Assembly (NCBI GenBank): GCA_014377145.1
Contig: JACMQE010000057.1
Span: 1-29,532 of the forward strand
Direction: 5' to 3'
Source of the DNA: Glaciimonas sp.
Lineage (GTDB): Bacteria; Pseudomonadota; Gammaproteobacteria; Burkholderiales; Burkholderiaceae
Length of the DNA stretch: 29,532 nucleotides
In this document: positions 1 to 8,133 of the stretch, piece after piece
How the letters are laid out: each line of letters opens with the position of its first letter
Position numbering within the stretch: position 1 is the stretch's first letter
Translations under genes and position numbers: made by a program
The notes under the pieces: generated by a model
Database searches by the model: none
Seen by the model: the letters and a program-made list of their open reading frames with translations, nothing else
What the model was told of the DNA's origin: nothing

Positions 1-557
1 GCTTATTACAAGGATGATGGTCCCGGTGATGACATTCCGTCCAGGTTAGAAAGTGTGGCCGATGCGGTGCCTACGATTGAGCCTTATTCCCGCAAGGGTA
101 ATAAGCCCTACGTCATGTTTGGAAAAACATATACGTCATTAACTGATAAACAACCATTTATCCAACGCGGGATTGGCAGCTTGTATGGTAGAAAATTCTA
201 CAAACAGCGCACCTCCTCTGGCGAGCCGTATAACATGTATAAAATGAATGTGGCGCATCCGACCTTGCCGATTCCGTCTTATGCCCGTGTAAAAAATCTA
301 AAGAACGGCAAGCAAATAATTGTACGAATTAATGATCGTGGTCCTTTTCATTCGAGCCGCATTATTGATGTGTCCTATACCCCACCGCATTGAAGCTAGG
401 CTATCTGGGAAGTGGAAGTGGTCAGCTTGAAGTGCAGCGTCTGCTGCCCACCGACATCCTCATCCTGAGCAATCGAATGCGGGGCAATACTTCTGAGACA
501 ATGCTATATAAGCGTTCTTGGACACCTCTCCTGAGCCAATCTCACGTCAAAGTCTAG
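1..557 (+). pseudogene. rlpA: RlpA-like septal ring lytic transglycosylase / rare lipoprotein A, broken, 5' end outside window
   Basis: RlpA proteins are outer-membrane lipoproteins that cleave denuded peptidoglycan at the septum. The frame is open from base 1 and carries the family core: IEPYSRKGNKPYVMFGKTY, then GIGSLYGRKFY, TSSGEPYNMY, AHPTLPIPSYARVKNL and VRINDRGPF, the double-psi beta-barrel region with its catalytic-type Asp. It then meets TGA at 391-393. The next family segment, KLGYLGSGSGQLEVQRLL, continues from 393 in another frame, so one base was lost (or two gained) just before 393. That second frame ends at TAG 555-557. No SPOR domain follows, although most RlpA proteins end with one. 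The N-terminus and lipobox lie upstream of the window. The family call is secure, and I infer the gene is dead. Confidence 0.85.
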
Positions 558-819
558 TGTAAGCCCGCTACAACACGCAATGCAAAACAATATCCTGTCT
601 TTCCCAGACATTTCTTGCAGCATTGATAAAGCCGATTTCGTGATTATAATGCTAGTTTTTTGCCTTTCCATCTCACCAAAAAAGTTATTAAAAAGTAATT
701 TTTTTGTAATCAGTGCTTGTCTTGATACCAACCACGCTGTTCAGGTCATCAAAACATCATCCAGTCTTCATACGCATGACACATTCAGTGATACTTATGC
801 CATTCATGGTGCACATGTT

Positions 820-1195
820 TTTGAGGTAGCACGCGTCATTAACGAAATGGTGTTTGCAATATTATTTGTCATAGCGGTAGATTTGGCCCCCTTTGCTGCA
901 TGCTAGCGTTGTTTGTTGCCACGGCCGGGACTTTGTCAAAATTATTTCTGATGCCGTTGAATTCCTCGGCCCACAGCTTGTTGAGAGCATTCGCGCCACC
1001 GGTGCGCATGGACTTAAAGAGATCATATTCGGTGTGTTGCCACAGGTCATGCACTTTGAATTTCGTACGTCCTGTATCGCTTCAAAACAAACGTGCATTC
1101 CGCAGCAGTAGCCAGCATGGTCGGCGCTGTTAGTATCGAAGTGATTCTGTGGGAAGTTATTCGTAGCTTTAAATATGCGCAGACAGGTGAATTTT
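820..1195 (+). pseudogene. phnE: Phosphonate ABC transporter permease PhnE, C-terminal remnant in several frames
   Basis: PhnE is the inner-membrane permease of the PhnCDE phosphonate importer. Four stretches in shifting plus-strand frames line up in PhnE order. They are EVARVINEMVFAILFVIAV (about 818-880), [15 protein letters not shown] (about 903-947), the EAA-loop region [20 protein letters not shown] and [13 protein letters not shown] (about 950-1050), and [20 protein letters not shown] then WEVIRSFKYAQT (about 1090-1185). At least three frameshifts separate them. The N-terminal half is missing: 558-819 shows nothing recognisable. It lies upstream of other phn remnants (phnN, phnG, phnI), which fits a decayed phosphonate locus. 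The identification rests on the EAA-loop pattern and the order of segments. Confidence 0.72.
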
Positions 1196-1319
1196 GGATC
1201 ATCACATCAGTAGAAATTATTTACTTAGAGGGGTAAAAAGGCTATTTCTATATCGAAGAAATACGGTAAATTATCATCTATTCCAACCGCAACCGAAGGC
1301 CAATACTTATATACTTACT

Positions 1320-2177
1320 AATCAGCAACAAGACCTTCCCACGCCGCATTTATCCACCGATCTGACGATGCTTACTGCCCGCGACGGTGCAGAAATCTCG
1401 GTTTCATTGCATGGTGCTCAAATTTGTTCCTGGTGTACTGCGGATGGCGTTGAACGCTTATTCTTGAGCGCACTAACCAAGTAGGATGACATCAGTGCGA
1501 TTCGCGGCGGTATTCCAGTGATATTTCCCAAATTTGCTGGCCGTGGTCAATTGCCCAAGCATGGTTTCGCGCGCCATGCACAGTGGACGCTGATCGCGTC
1601 GGAGATGCGTAAAAATGGTGAGAGATTTATGCACCTCAAGCTGCGTAATTCAGCCAAATCGTGGCAACAGTTTGCGTATAATTCCAAATTTGATTTACAT
1701 GTCGTTTTTCCTGAATTGTCTTTACAGACAACGTTGTTTGTCACAAATACAGATGCGGAAGCATTCGATTTTACCCTTGCGCTACATACCTATTTATCAA
1801 CTTAGATTGCGCAAGCCTCGATCGGTGGATTAGCCGAAAGTCGGTTCGAGAATAGCCTGAGAAATGGCGACCTGGAGGTTGACCGCCATGGCCTACTCCG
1901 CATTAATAAAAAAGTTGACATTCTTTTTTTTCAAGTAGTTGCGCCGGTTGTTTTGGACACTGAGAACAGCACAATGTCATTACAACAAGTTGGCTTTCCC
2001 GATGTCGTGGTCTGGAATCCTTGGATACAAGGAAGTGCGAATATTGCAGATCTTGAAGATAATGCTTATCAGCACTTTGTTTGCATTGAATCAGCCATGA
2101 TTGAAAAGCCTGTGACGCTTGGTGCCGGTGCGCAATAGCAAAGACAACAGCATCTTGCGGTACACGCCATTTTATAA
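1320..2177 (+). pseudogene. yeaD: D-hexose-6-phosphate mutarotase / aldose 1-epimerase family (YeaD-like), three in-frame amber stops
   Basis: This enzyme interconverts the anomers of hexose 6-phosphates. One reading frame carries the whole protein. It runs through LHGAQICSW near the N-terminus, AIRGGIPVIFPKFAGRGQLP with KHGFARHAQW (substrate-site region), FDFTLALHTY, then DVVVWNPWIQGS and the conserved FVCIESAM near the C-terminus. The frame is broken by TAG at 1482-1484 (where relatives have Tyr in TKYDD), TAG at 1803-1805 (with local loss after LHTY) and TAG at 2136-2138 (where relatives have Trp). It ends at TAA 2175-2177. The start is uncertain: an ATG at 1368 begins just before the conserved core, and the frame is open back to ATG 1194. 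The 3' end meets the phnN remnant tail to tail. Confidence 0.85.
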
Positions 2178-2795
2178 AGTTGGTGCAACCCGCTGAAAAA
2201 TGCTCAGGAATTGTTGGCAAAAAATGGCAATGGGTCCCCTGTTGTCGATTTGCGTGACGCCGTCTGTTTCTTCAGGATTAAATTCTGCGCTTCGTAGCAA
2301 ACGGTTTTCCAACGTGGCACTAGTTTCGCATTGCCGGCTAGCAATCTGTTGCCTAATGCGTTCAGGGTCGGCAGATATCCAGATGACTTGTGGATTTTGA
2401 AATGACTGACGTAAATGCGGTATGTATTCACACGATCCATTGACGGCGACATAGTAACCTGCTTTCAACGCGGCTTCAATGCTACGACTGATCCTGTAAT
2501 GGGTGTCATGAGCTTGCCACCGCATACTGAAATGACCGGGTTCAGCACATATGGAGAAGGCCTCCGGCTTCAGCGTTTTGTGCGTTTTACTTGCATGTCC
2601 CGGACGGGTGACACTGCGTCTGGCAAAGACGATGCCGGGATTGTCTTTGCCAGACGCAGTGTCACCCATTGCAATAGCGCATCTTTGCCGACTCCTGAGT
2701 GTCCCACCACAAAAAATAATCGTCCCGCCAAGGGAAAGTACGACGCTTCCTTGCAAGGGAACATTGTCTGGTTTGAAAAGGGGAAATGCTGCCAT
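2172..2795 (-). pseudogene. phnN: Ribose 1,5-bisphosphate phosphokinase PhnN, disrupted by an inverted duplication
   Basis: PhnN makes PRPP from ribose 1,5-bisphosphate in phosphonate breakdown. The P-loop segment, GRLFFVVGHSGVGKDALLQW (about 2670-2730), lies in the frame of the upstream DUF1045 gene. The rest, NPGIVFARRSVTRPG, HWQAHDTHYRI-like SMRWQAHDTHYRISRSIEAA and TQIDNRGPI, is in another frame that ends at 2172. The switch falls exactly at the 25-bp inverted repeat 2606-2667. Right after LLQW, the expected residues are replaced by the inverse complement of the codons for VFARRSVT. So this is not a simple indel: the insertion/replacement both removes codons and shifts the frame. The final residues and stop look original. 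Confidence 0.8.
2606..2667. repeat. 25-bp perfect inverted repeat, 12-nt spacer, inside phnN
   Basis: The arms 2606-2630 and 2643-2667 are exact reverse complements. On the minus strand the arm 2606-2630 encodes the conserved PhnN residues VFARRSVT. The arm 2643-2667 sits where other family codons should be. No T-run follows on either strand, so it is not a terminator. Confidence 0.9.
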
Positions 2796-3514
2796 ACGGT
2801 CATCTGCACCCCTGGCGCTGACTCTTTAAAAATAGTCAGGCCATCGATCGTCAATAGCATTGTCAAAGCGCATGCGAAGCACGATTCAGCAGCAGCGCGC
2901 ATCGCTATGACGGCATCGATTAGGTCATATGAAAGTAGTATTCCTCTTCGGTGTACGGATAAGCCCGACGCCACGAGGAGTTTTTCCTGACGCCGGGTTA
3001 AGTTCACCTTGCGGCGCTTAGATAACTCTGCCGCAGATAGCGCTGCGCGTAGCAGATCAAAATAACGCACACAGCGCATCGCCAAGGCACTGATCTGACT
3101 TTTACTAGTGTGATCGGTTGTTTGCAGCGCTAAAAAATTCTCTAATGGATGGATACCAACTTTCTTTATTTCCAGCGAATTTTGTAGGCTTGAAAAAGCT
3201 TGTATCATCGTCACAAGATCGTTTTCCGAAAAGTCTTCCGCCAATCGAAACAGTGCTTTAAGCGTGGCGTGAAATCTATATTGGCGAGCATCTGTAGTGA
3301 GCTGCTGGAGGGCTGTCGGTGATAAATCTACGATGCTTACTTGCTGAATTGCAGCATCGGTTGCGGCATCCCGGCCCAACCAATGGCTGTCAGCAGTCCA
3401 CCATATTACGTTCGTTATTGTTGGAGCAAAATAAAAAGCGTAACGTGGCTGGTGCGGGGTAGGAAGTGTCGGCGTAAGATGCATTGGGTTGCGGATTATA
3501 TTGGTCACCAACAT
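2796..3514 (-). CDS. DUF1045 phosphonate-operon protein, readable throughout but fused in frame to the PhnN P-loop
   Basis: This matches the DUF1045 / putative phosphonate metabolism family that usually sits beside phnN. The first part reads PRYAFYFAP then SHWLGRDAATDAAI, then QYRFHATLKALFRL, an HxTL motif like that of 2H phosphoesterases. ALAMRCVRYFDLLRA and a basic KRRKVNLTRRQEKLL stretch follow. No stop interrupts about 240 residues. Past the usual family end (ESAPGVQMTVWQHFPF) there is no stop. Translation runs on into the PhnN P-loop and ends at 2570, predicting a 314-residue chimera. ATG 3514 is the longest start; ATG 3484, just before PTLPTPHQPRYAF, fits the family better, and neither has a strong ribosome site. 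With phnN, phnG and phnI dead, I doubt it still matters to the cell. Confidence 0.65.
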
Positions 3515-3869
3515 AGAATTTCACGCTGCATAAAAAAGTCTATTTCAGTCGCGAAAAAAATAAAAATTATGTCGTTTTGGAGCGCATATGTGCTGAAAAA
3601 TGACACATTACTTGCAACAGCATAGCCTTGTATTGTTACCGGTTATTAACATCATTGCTGACTATATTTTGCCCGCGATGAATGATCCCTAAATCTAATA
3701 CTCGGTATTGAACCACGTTAGCAACGTCGGTTAATCACCGAAATGTCATCAAGCTTTACCATTGTGGTGCTTCAATAGCGTAATCGAACCTTACACAATT
3801 GCGTTAGCTTAAAAGCTACCCAAAGTACCTCATGTCCGTAAATCCTGACTGTCTTTATTGTCTAAAGTA
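3515..3869. other. No gene seen
   Basis: This is the divergent space between the minus-strand DUF1045 gene and the plus-strand phnG remnant. No open frame or motif could be supported. It probably held the promoters of both phosphonate operons and perhaps the eroded 5' end of phnG. Confidence 0.5.
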
Positions 3870-4165
3870 CCGGTTCCCTGTTGATTGAAGCAATCAGCGC
3901 ATATACGCAGCGATATGACATGCTTCCTTCCCATGTCTGGTTTAAGTGGTCTAGAAATTGGGCTGGCGATGGTGCGGCATGTACTGATGGCAATGGGCAA
4001 CAATGCAATCTAGGGGAAATGTCCGTGGCGCGTTGCGCATTACGCTTTTCATCTGGCCGAATGGTTGAGCTTTATATCACTGGTCGAGACGCGCAACATG
4101 CCGAATAGGCGGCTCTGTTCGATGCATTGCTACAAATTAATTCAGCGGCGCAGTTCGAGCAATAA
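3870..4165 (+). pseudogene. phnG: PhnG, C-P lyase core subunit, broken
   Basis: PhnG is a small subunit of the carbon-phosphorus lyase core complex PhnGHIJ. Its signature NLGEMSVARCALRF and GRDAQHAE(stop)AALFDALLQ is present near 4005-4140 in one frame, interrupted by TAG at 4106-4108 where relatives have Leu. The upstream family segment LEIGLAMVRH (about 3950-3985) is in another frame, and LPSHVWF precedes it in the first frame, so there are at least two frameshifts. Translation of the last frame ends at TAA 4163-4165. The next gene found is phnI. The usual intervening phnH is absent, apparently deleted. Confidence 0.75.
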
Positions 4166-4243
4166 TATTGCCACCTATTAAGTACGTGATCGGCAGATGG
4201 ATTAATGCGTAAAAATACACTAGTAGGTTCACGCAGAAAAGCC

Positions 4244-4406
4244 ATGTATATTGCCGTTAAAGGTGGCGAAAAATCCATTGAAGAATCCTATCGCCCATTG
4301 GTACGGGAATGGGGGGCTATCCCGTATTGTCCAAACTAACATTGGCAGTGCACAAATTCGCGAACAAATGACGCTGGCAGTCCCATGCATCCGCCCAGCT
4401 TGCTAG
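4244..4406 (+). pseudogene. phnI: PhnI, C-P lyase core subunit, N-terminal stub
   Basis: PhnI is normally about 360 residues and joins the phosphonate to ATP in the C-P lyase pathway. Only the N-terminus survives: ATG 4244 begins MYIAVKGGEKSIEESYRPL, a clear PhnI start. After a frameshift the segment AQIREQMTLAV follows near 4350-4380, then TAG at 4404-4406. Everything beyond about residue 55 is gone, including the catalytic core, and no phnJ, K, L or M can be found downstream. It is a deletion remnant. Confidence 0.7.
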
Positions 4407-4870
4407 CGCAGTCCACGAACATGACCAACCATGGTATTTACTTTTCCTTTGCTTTCGCTGAAAATTTCAACCACTGGTTCGGTGATTTTTTAACTTGGGA
4501 TAACATTAATCTAGAACTTTATCCCTTTGAAGTAGTAGGGTCGGTGGCAAATCCAGCTCAGCAAAAAGTAACTGGTTACCGGGCCACTCCCTGCTAGCTT
4601 CCACGGAGTGTGGTGAAAACTTTCCTAAAAAAGAAGCGCCGGTTTGAACGCCTGTATTGTGTGAATCCAGACCGTATAAATTCACCACCCGCCTGTTATC
4701 CAACAGGCACGGTCACCAAACCACACGAAGGATCGATCGATGCCAAGCTACTCAGCGAAAACGCTATCCAGAAAATTGAAACATTCATGGCCCGTACTTC
4801 ACCCGTACAGCGCGCCACAACCGATCTCAGAACGAGTGCCAAAAAAGCCGCAAAAAATTGGCCAGAATAA
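4407..4870 (+). pseudogene. Unrecognised coding debris
   Basis: Protein-like text appears in at least two plus-strand frames. One stretch has YFSFAFAENFNHWFGDFLTW followed by LELYPFEVVGSVANPAQQKV (about 4435-4575). A second has SLLASTECGENFPKKEAPV (about 4586-4645). A third has GSIDAKLLSENAIQKIETF and VQRATTDLRTSAKKAAKNWP (about 4727-4868), ending at TAA 4868-4870. The residue composition looks like real protein, and the segments could be one former gene split by frameshifts. I do not recognise the family. It may have joined the phnI stub through a deletion. Confidence 0.35.
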
Positions 4871-4949
4871 TTCCCGGCAAGCATCTATAAAGCCCTGTTT
4901 TACATCACTGCAAGGCTGATATATGCCTTCACCAACCCTGCAAACCACA

Positions 4950-5197
4950 ACCAATCACACACCGCCCACCCATCAAGACAATACAGGAATGCGGCGTCTG
5001 GCACGCCGATAATACCAGATTATGTGGATGACGAAAATCACCAACAAAATGGTGACGAGTGACATAGCCCACGTTGAGTGTCATCGACAGCAAATCGCCA
5101 CTGGTTTCAATGAGCGTCGTGGCACAGATCTTCATGACCCAGAAAAAAGCGTGATTTCTGGCGCCTTGTTGAGAAAGCGCGCTACGTTTCCATTCAT
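4950..5197 (-). pseudogene. COG4705-type membrane-anchored protein, N-terminal remnant
   Basis: On the minus strand, ATG 5197 starts MNGNVARFLNKAPEITLF. A shifted frame then gives FFWVMKICATTLIETSGDLL and SMTLNVGYVT, and another shift gives TILLVIFVIHIIWYYRRARRR (hydrophobic, then basic). This order resembles the uncharacterised COG4705 membrane proteins, whose first helix has a WxxKxxxTTxxET pattern. At least two frameshifts are present. The text stops after about 85 residues, against 250 or more in relatives. Function is unknown even in intact members. Confidence 0.55.
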
Positions 5198-5565
5198 AGG
5201 CAGGGTCTCAGGATTTTCTCTGAGTGCGATGGATCGATAGATGCAAGACTGCACAATCACGGATAAAACTTAGTGGACACATAGATGTCTGGTACGCAAC
5301 ACAAACGTCTCACAAAAATCATTGGACCTGGATGAAAAAATGTCAACCCGAGAAATTGTGTAAAAAGCACTATTCTTCTCTTCCCTCAGTGCCAGCTAAG
5401 TATTTGTGACTACACTGAGCATTGATATAATTAAGCGGCAAGAACAACTAAAAATCACGATTAACGCAACCAACATTAATAGAATCAAGAGATCGATTCA
5501 CATATTATGTCTTCCTGCAACTTTGCCGTTGTATATTGCACTAATCATTATTTCCTTGAGGTTTC
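5198..5565. other. No gene seen upstream of the PAP2 gene
   Basis: This AT-rich stretch has no frame I can assign. The only clear signal is the ribosome-binding-type sequence CTTGAGG, about 7 bases before ATG 5566. The promoter of the PAP2 gene should lie here, but I could not single out a convincing -35/-10 pair. Confidence 0.4.
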
Positions 5566-6159
5566 ATGGAACAATTGAATCAAGCGTTATTTCTGCTAAT
5601 GAATGCCCAGGACCCCAATCCGGTTTTGCTCACAATTGCCAAGTTATGCGCCAATCAGCTGATTTGGCTAGTTCCGATGGCGGTGTTGGTAGGTTGGTTA
5701 TCAGGTGCTGAGAAAACCCGAAAATTCATGCTGCAAGCAACCGCTGCGGCGATCCTCGGGATGCTGCTAAATCAGCTGATCGGCCTGGTCTGGCAACATC
5801 CAAGACCGTTCGTGATGGGGTTGGGGCATAACTTCGTACCGCACGCTGCCGACTCCTCTTTTCCGAGTGATCATTTAACCTTGTTATTGGCAGTAGCATT
5901 TAGTTTCTTATTGCATCAGCGTCTGCGTGTGATCGGCCTGATGCTGACGCTAATGGGCTTGCCGGTGGCATGGTCACGAATTTACGTGGGCTTACATTTT
6001 CCGCTCGATATGCTGGGTGCAGTAGTCTTTGCCGCGCTGAGTACCGGGCTTGGCGTAGTCACCGCAAAATGGTACCTGGAACCGGCATATTATTGCGCCT
6101 CAACGCTCCATCGGCGAATGTTTGCGCCGTTTATCCGGCGTGGCTGGATGGTGAAATAA
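5566..6159 (+). CDS. PAP2-family undecaprenyl-diphosphate phosphatase (BcrC/YbjG type)
   Basis: This integral membrane enzyme of 197 residues probably dephosphorylates undecaprenyl diphosphate outside the cytoplasmic membrane, recycling the lipid carrier for cell wall synthesis. All three PAP2 signature parts are intact: HPRPF (residues 78-82), SFPSDH (98-103) and SRIYVGLHFPLD (137-148), with the catalytic His pair and Asp. Hydrophobic segments flank these, at about 33-50, 56-76, 105-118, 121-135 and 148-165. The start ATG 5566 has CTTGAGG upstream. BcrC-type proteins are about this length. It stands alone between remnants on both sides, so its intactness suggests continued selection. The exact substrate is inferred from the family. 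Confidence 0.85.
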   Translation: MEQLNQALFLLMNAQDPNPVLLTIAKLCANQLIWLVPMAVLVGWLSGAEKTRKFMLQATAAAILGMLLNQLIGLVWQHPRPFVMGLGHNFVPHAADSSFPSDHLTLLLAVAFSFLLHQRLRVIGLMLTLMGLPVAWSRIYVGLHFPLDMLGAVVFAALSTGLGVVTAKWYLEPAYYCASTLHRRMFAPFIRRGWMVK

Positions 6160-6444
6160 TGGCTTGTTTTAGATGGCTGTCTAAAATTACGGTAGGAATA
6201 ATCACTTGAATACATAATCATCTGTTGTGCGTAATTGCTCGCGCCGCAAAAAGCGCACATAAATGGATGCTAACATTGATCCGGTGCAAGGCCGACAATG
6301 CGACGCCGGTAACGAGCAATGGCGTGCAGATCCGTAAACATTAGGTGCGACATCGATCAAAAATGTCGGGAGACTTGGATAGGTGGTGTCAAAACCAGTT
6401 TCCCAACAAGATTAAATCGCTTGCTATAATTTCAACTGTCGCTC

Positions 6445-6666
6445 TTGATTTTATTGATGGCGGAGGCAGCAGGCGAGATCGAAGATAACGGCCTAGACAT
6501 TCCCGAGGCCGAAAGAGAGCAGGTTTTTGATCTCTTTTATCGGATACTAATCGGCAACGACGAAGAAGTTCAGGGCTGGGGCTTTCGAGCGAAAAATAGA
6601 TGGTCATGCATTTGCACGATACATTCGAATTACGCAATGCCCGCATCGTCGCGCCGTTCCGACTAA
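6445..6666 (+). pseudogene. Sensor histidine kinase, fragment of the ATPase domain
   Basis: The frame reads GEIEDNGLDIPEAEREQVFD then LFYRILIGN, matching the G1 box and the following helix of two-component kinases (usual DNGPGIP; here DNGLDIP). The expected GSGLGL box is lost. A shifted piece, MHLHDTFELRNAR (about 6602-6640), resembles the final strand of such kinases. The dimerisation and sensor domains are absent: 6160-6444 has no readable gene. It is a scrap of a kinase of the EnvZ/QseC sort with no response regulator nearby. Confidence 0.55.
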
Positions 6667-6679
6667 AAGTAATTTATTG

Positions 6680-6725
6680 GGTTGCCAGTCTAATCATCGT
6701 GATCATGATGATTAGACTGGCAACC
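6680..6725. repeat. 19-bp perfect inverted repeat, 8-nt spacer
   Basis: The arms 6680-6698 and 6707-6725 are exact reverse complements around GTGATCAT. The repeat is at the 3' end of the exported-protein remnant. No T-run follows on the minus strand (the next bases are CAATAAATTA), so a terminator is unlikely. Confidence 0.88.
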
Positions 6726-7018
6726 GTAATGATCATCACGACGATCTTCCCGGTAATGGCGCTCTTGCCACTGACGTTCGCGCCATTCACGAGCGCGCAT
6801 CTTCCGCTCCCACCACTCGCCTTCGCGTTCCGCTTCAATATACACGGGACGCGGCTGAACATAGAACGGGCTCGGCGCAACATAGACTAGTTCTGGCGCG
6901 GTATACACGCCCGGCAAGCCGATATTAATCCAACATCGACGTGTGCCATCGCTGGGCTTGCCTCCATCGTTAAGACAGTCACTGCGATCAAACTAGCAAG
7001 GGCGATATATTTTTTCAT
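6680..7018 (-). pseudogene. Small exported Tyr/Pro- then Arg/Glu-rich protein, frameshifted
   Basis: ATG 7018 follows the purine-rich ribosome site GAGAAAGAAG and starts MKKYIALASLIAVTVLTMEA with SPAMAH, a good signal peptide with an AMA-type cleavage site. A frameshift near 6925-6945 separates it from LPGVYTAPELVYVAPSPFYV and QPRPVYIEAEREGEWWERKM, then a run of WRERQWQERHYREDRRDDHY. Such small periplasmic proteins are common in Burkholderiales and have no known role. The 3' end runs into a 19-bp inverted repeat (6680-6725) that has replaced the original end. Confidence 0.65.
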
Positions 7019-7127
7019 GATTCTTCTTTCTCTTTTATTTTAGACAGTTTGTCCTAAGCGTTTTAAAAATGGTTGAGTCTGCTATTCAGTCTGGATTCAG
7101 CTAAATTCCAACGTAATTCTATACTTA

Positions 7128-7232
7128 TTAGGACTTACGCAAAGTTGTCCCAGCAAGGCCTACCGACGAAGGCAGCACGGCTGAGTTACAGCTAGGAGAG
7201 CAAACACCGTAGGGCAATGTGCATAAGCTCTA
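7128..7232 (+). mobile_element. Miniature inverted-repeat element, copy A
   Basis: The left end is TTAGGACTTACGCAAAGTTG and the right end is degenerate, GGGCAATGTGCATAAGCTCT. Internally it has the shared block CCGACGAAGGCAG, then GCTAGGAGAGCAAACACCG. It is about 105 bp with no coding capacity. It shares this order with four other copies in the window (7862, 8020, 19071 and about 24465). I take it as a non-autonomous MITE-like element; no transposase for it is visible here. Confidence 0.65.
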
Positions 7233-7359
7233 CTTATGTAGCTCTACAATTATTGACTCTGCTATCGCGTCTTGATAAAGGAAGTGATAAAACATTGGAG
7301 CAATAAAAAATCTTGATATTTTCGGGTTACCCGCATCGATGGTTTGATATAGATAAAAA

Positions 7360-7390
7360 TAAAAAAGACAGGCTCTGCCTGTCTTTTTTA
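7360..7390 (-). terminator. Rho-independent terminator for the small exported-protein gene
   Basis: The stem AAAAAAGACAGGC / GCCTGTCTTTTTT has a 3-nt loop and perfect arms. On the minus strand it lies 15 nt past the TAA at 7405 and ends in a T-run. Symmetry means it could also act on the plus strand. Confidence 0.85.
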
Positions 7391-7404
7391 GCAATATGAA
7401 TTAA

Positions 7405-7638
7405 TTATTTATAGGCGGCTATTTTTGTATCTGCTTTCGCATCAATCTTAGCGACTGAATTAACTTTTTTCGCTTTTGATTTTAGCCCTGTATGGCGCGC
7501 TTTCACTTTAGTTTCTTTTATATTTGCTTTAGCGGATATCACATTGGATACGGCCGGCAATGTCGGTGCAGCAGGCGCTTGGGCGAAAACAGAAGTAGCG
7601 AACAGACCGGCGATCAGGGTAACGAGTAATTTATTTAT
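7405..7638 (-). CDS. Small exported Lys-rich protein with ATA in the start position
   Basis: The frame reads (I/M)NKLLVTLIAGLFATSVFAQ, a near-ideal signal peptide with AxA-type cleavage at VFA-Q. APAAPTLPAVSNVISAKAN and a Lys/Ala-rich tail ending KADTKIAAYK follow, 77 residues in all. A good ribosome site, AAAGGA, precedes the codon by 6 bases, but that codon is ATA, not ATG. No other in-frame start exists upstream or before the signal peptide core. A proper terminator follows. Everything except the start codon is intact, so this is either a very fresh loss (ATG to ATA) or a gene surviving on a weak start. The role is unknown; such proteins are common in Oxalobacteraceae-like genomes. Confidence 0.6.
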   Translation of the reverse strand: MNKLLVTLIAGLFATSVFAQAPAAPTLPAVSNVISAKANIKETKVKARHTGLKSKAKKVNSVAKIDAKADTKIAAYK

Positions 7639-7861
7639 TTGTATTCCTTTACGTTATCTTAAAATTCTCAAGTATTTCTTGAGGTCTTGCGCTATAAACG
7701 AATACTGCAAGCATCACGTTGACGAGTATCACAACCCTTTACAACTCGATAAAATAAACGTTGAAGAATGCTGACGAGAGATATTGGTAACATCGGTAAC
7801 AGCGGATGACAAAACTGGCAGCGCAGATTACTAACGTTTAGTTCATACAATAATAACAAAC

Positions 7862-7977
7862 TAGAACTTACGTAAAATGTCCCAATAAGGCGTGCCGACG
7901 AACAAATTGGGAAACAACCCCACTAATAAATTAGCTTTGACAAATCGAGCATTCGGCCATGTGCATGGGTATTTCCT
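7862..7977 (+). mobile_element. Miniature inverted-repeat element, copy B
   Basis: The left end is TAGAACTTACGTAAAATGTC followed by CCAATAAGG and the shared internal GCCGACGAA. The right end, GCCATGTGCATGGGTATTTC, matches copy A's GCAATGTGCATAAGCTC. It is about 116 bp, diverged and non-coding. Confidence 0.5.
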
Positions 7978-8019
7978 GACTATTAGGAAGCAGCCAAGTA
8001 GTTTCGAACTCTATCTTTA

Positions 8020-8133
8020 TTAAAACTTACGCAAAATCGGCCAGCGGCGTTGGCTCTCTTATTGCAATAGCGTACTGCCTTCGTCGGCAGGGTTGGCAAG
8101 CCCGTTACTGAGACAATCTTGCGTAATTCCTAG
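8020..8133 (-). mobile_element. Miniature inverted-repeat element, copy C
   Basis: The ends are TTAAAACTTACGCAAAATCG and AATCTTGCGTAATTCCTAG, in inverted orientation, 114 bp apart. Read on the minus strand it carries CTGCCGACGAAGGCAGTACG and GAGAGCCAACGCC, aligning end to end with copy A. It is the best-preserved copy after A. It lies 287 bp before argB. Confidence 0.68.

Noticed and set aside
869..1098. Minus-strand frame with protein-like text ([17 protein letters not shown] and so on).
   Set aside because: The plus strand carries better-supported PhnE segments, including the EAA-loop pattern, in the same place. The minus text is a mirror of those.
1482..2138. Three in-frame stops in the mutarotase gene are all TAG, which might hint at amber recoding.
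   Set aside because: Other genes are broken by TAA and TGA and by many frameshifts, TAG ends apparently normal frames, and no suppressor tRNA is seen. Ordinary nonsense mutations explain it.
3776..3815. ACAATTGCGTTAGCTTAAAAG as a sixth copy end of the miniature element.
   Set aside because: No second end or internal block at the right distance.
6690..6890. Plus-strand frame rich in hydrophobic residues opposite the exported-protein remnant.
   Set aside because: It is the reverse of the Arg/Glu-rich coding stretch, whose signal peptide and ribosome site are on the minus strand.
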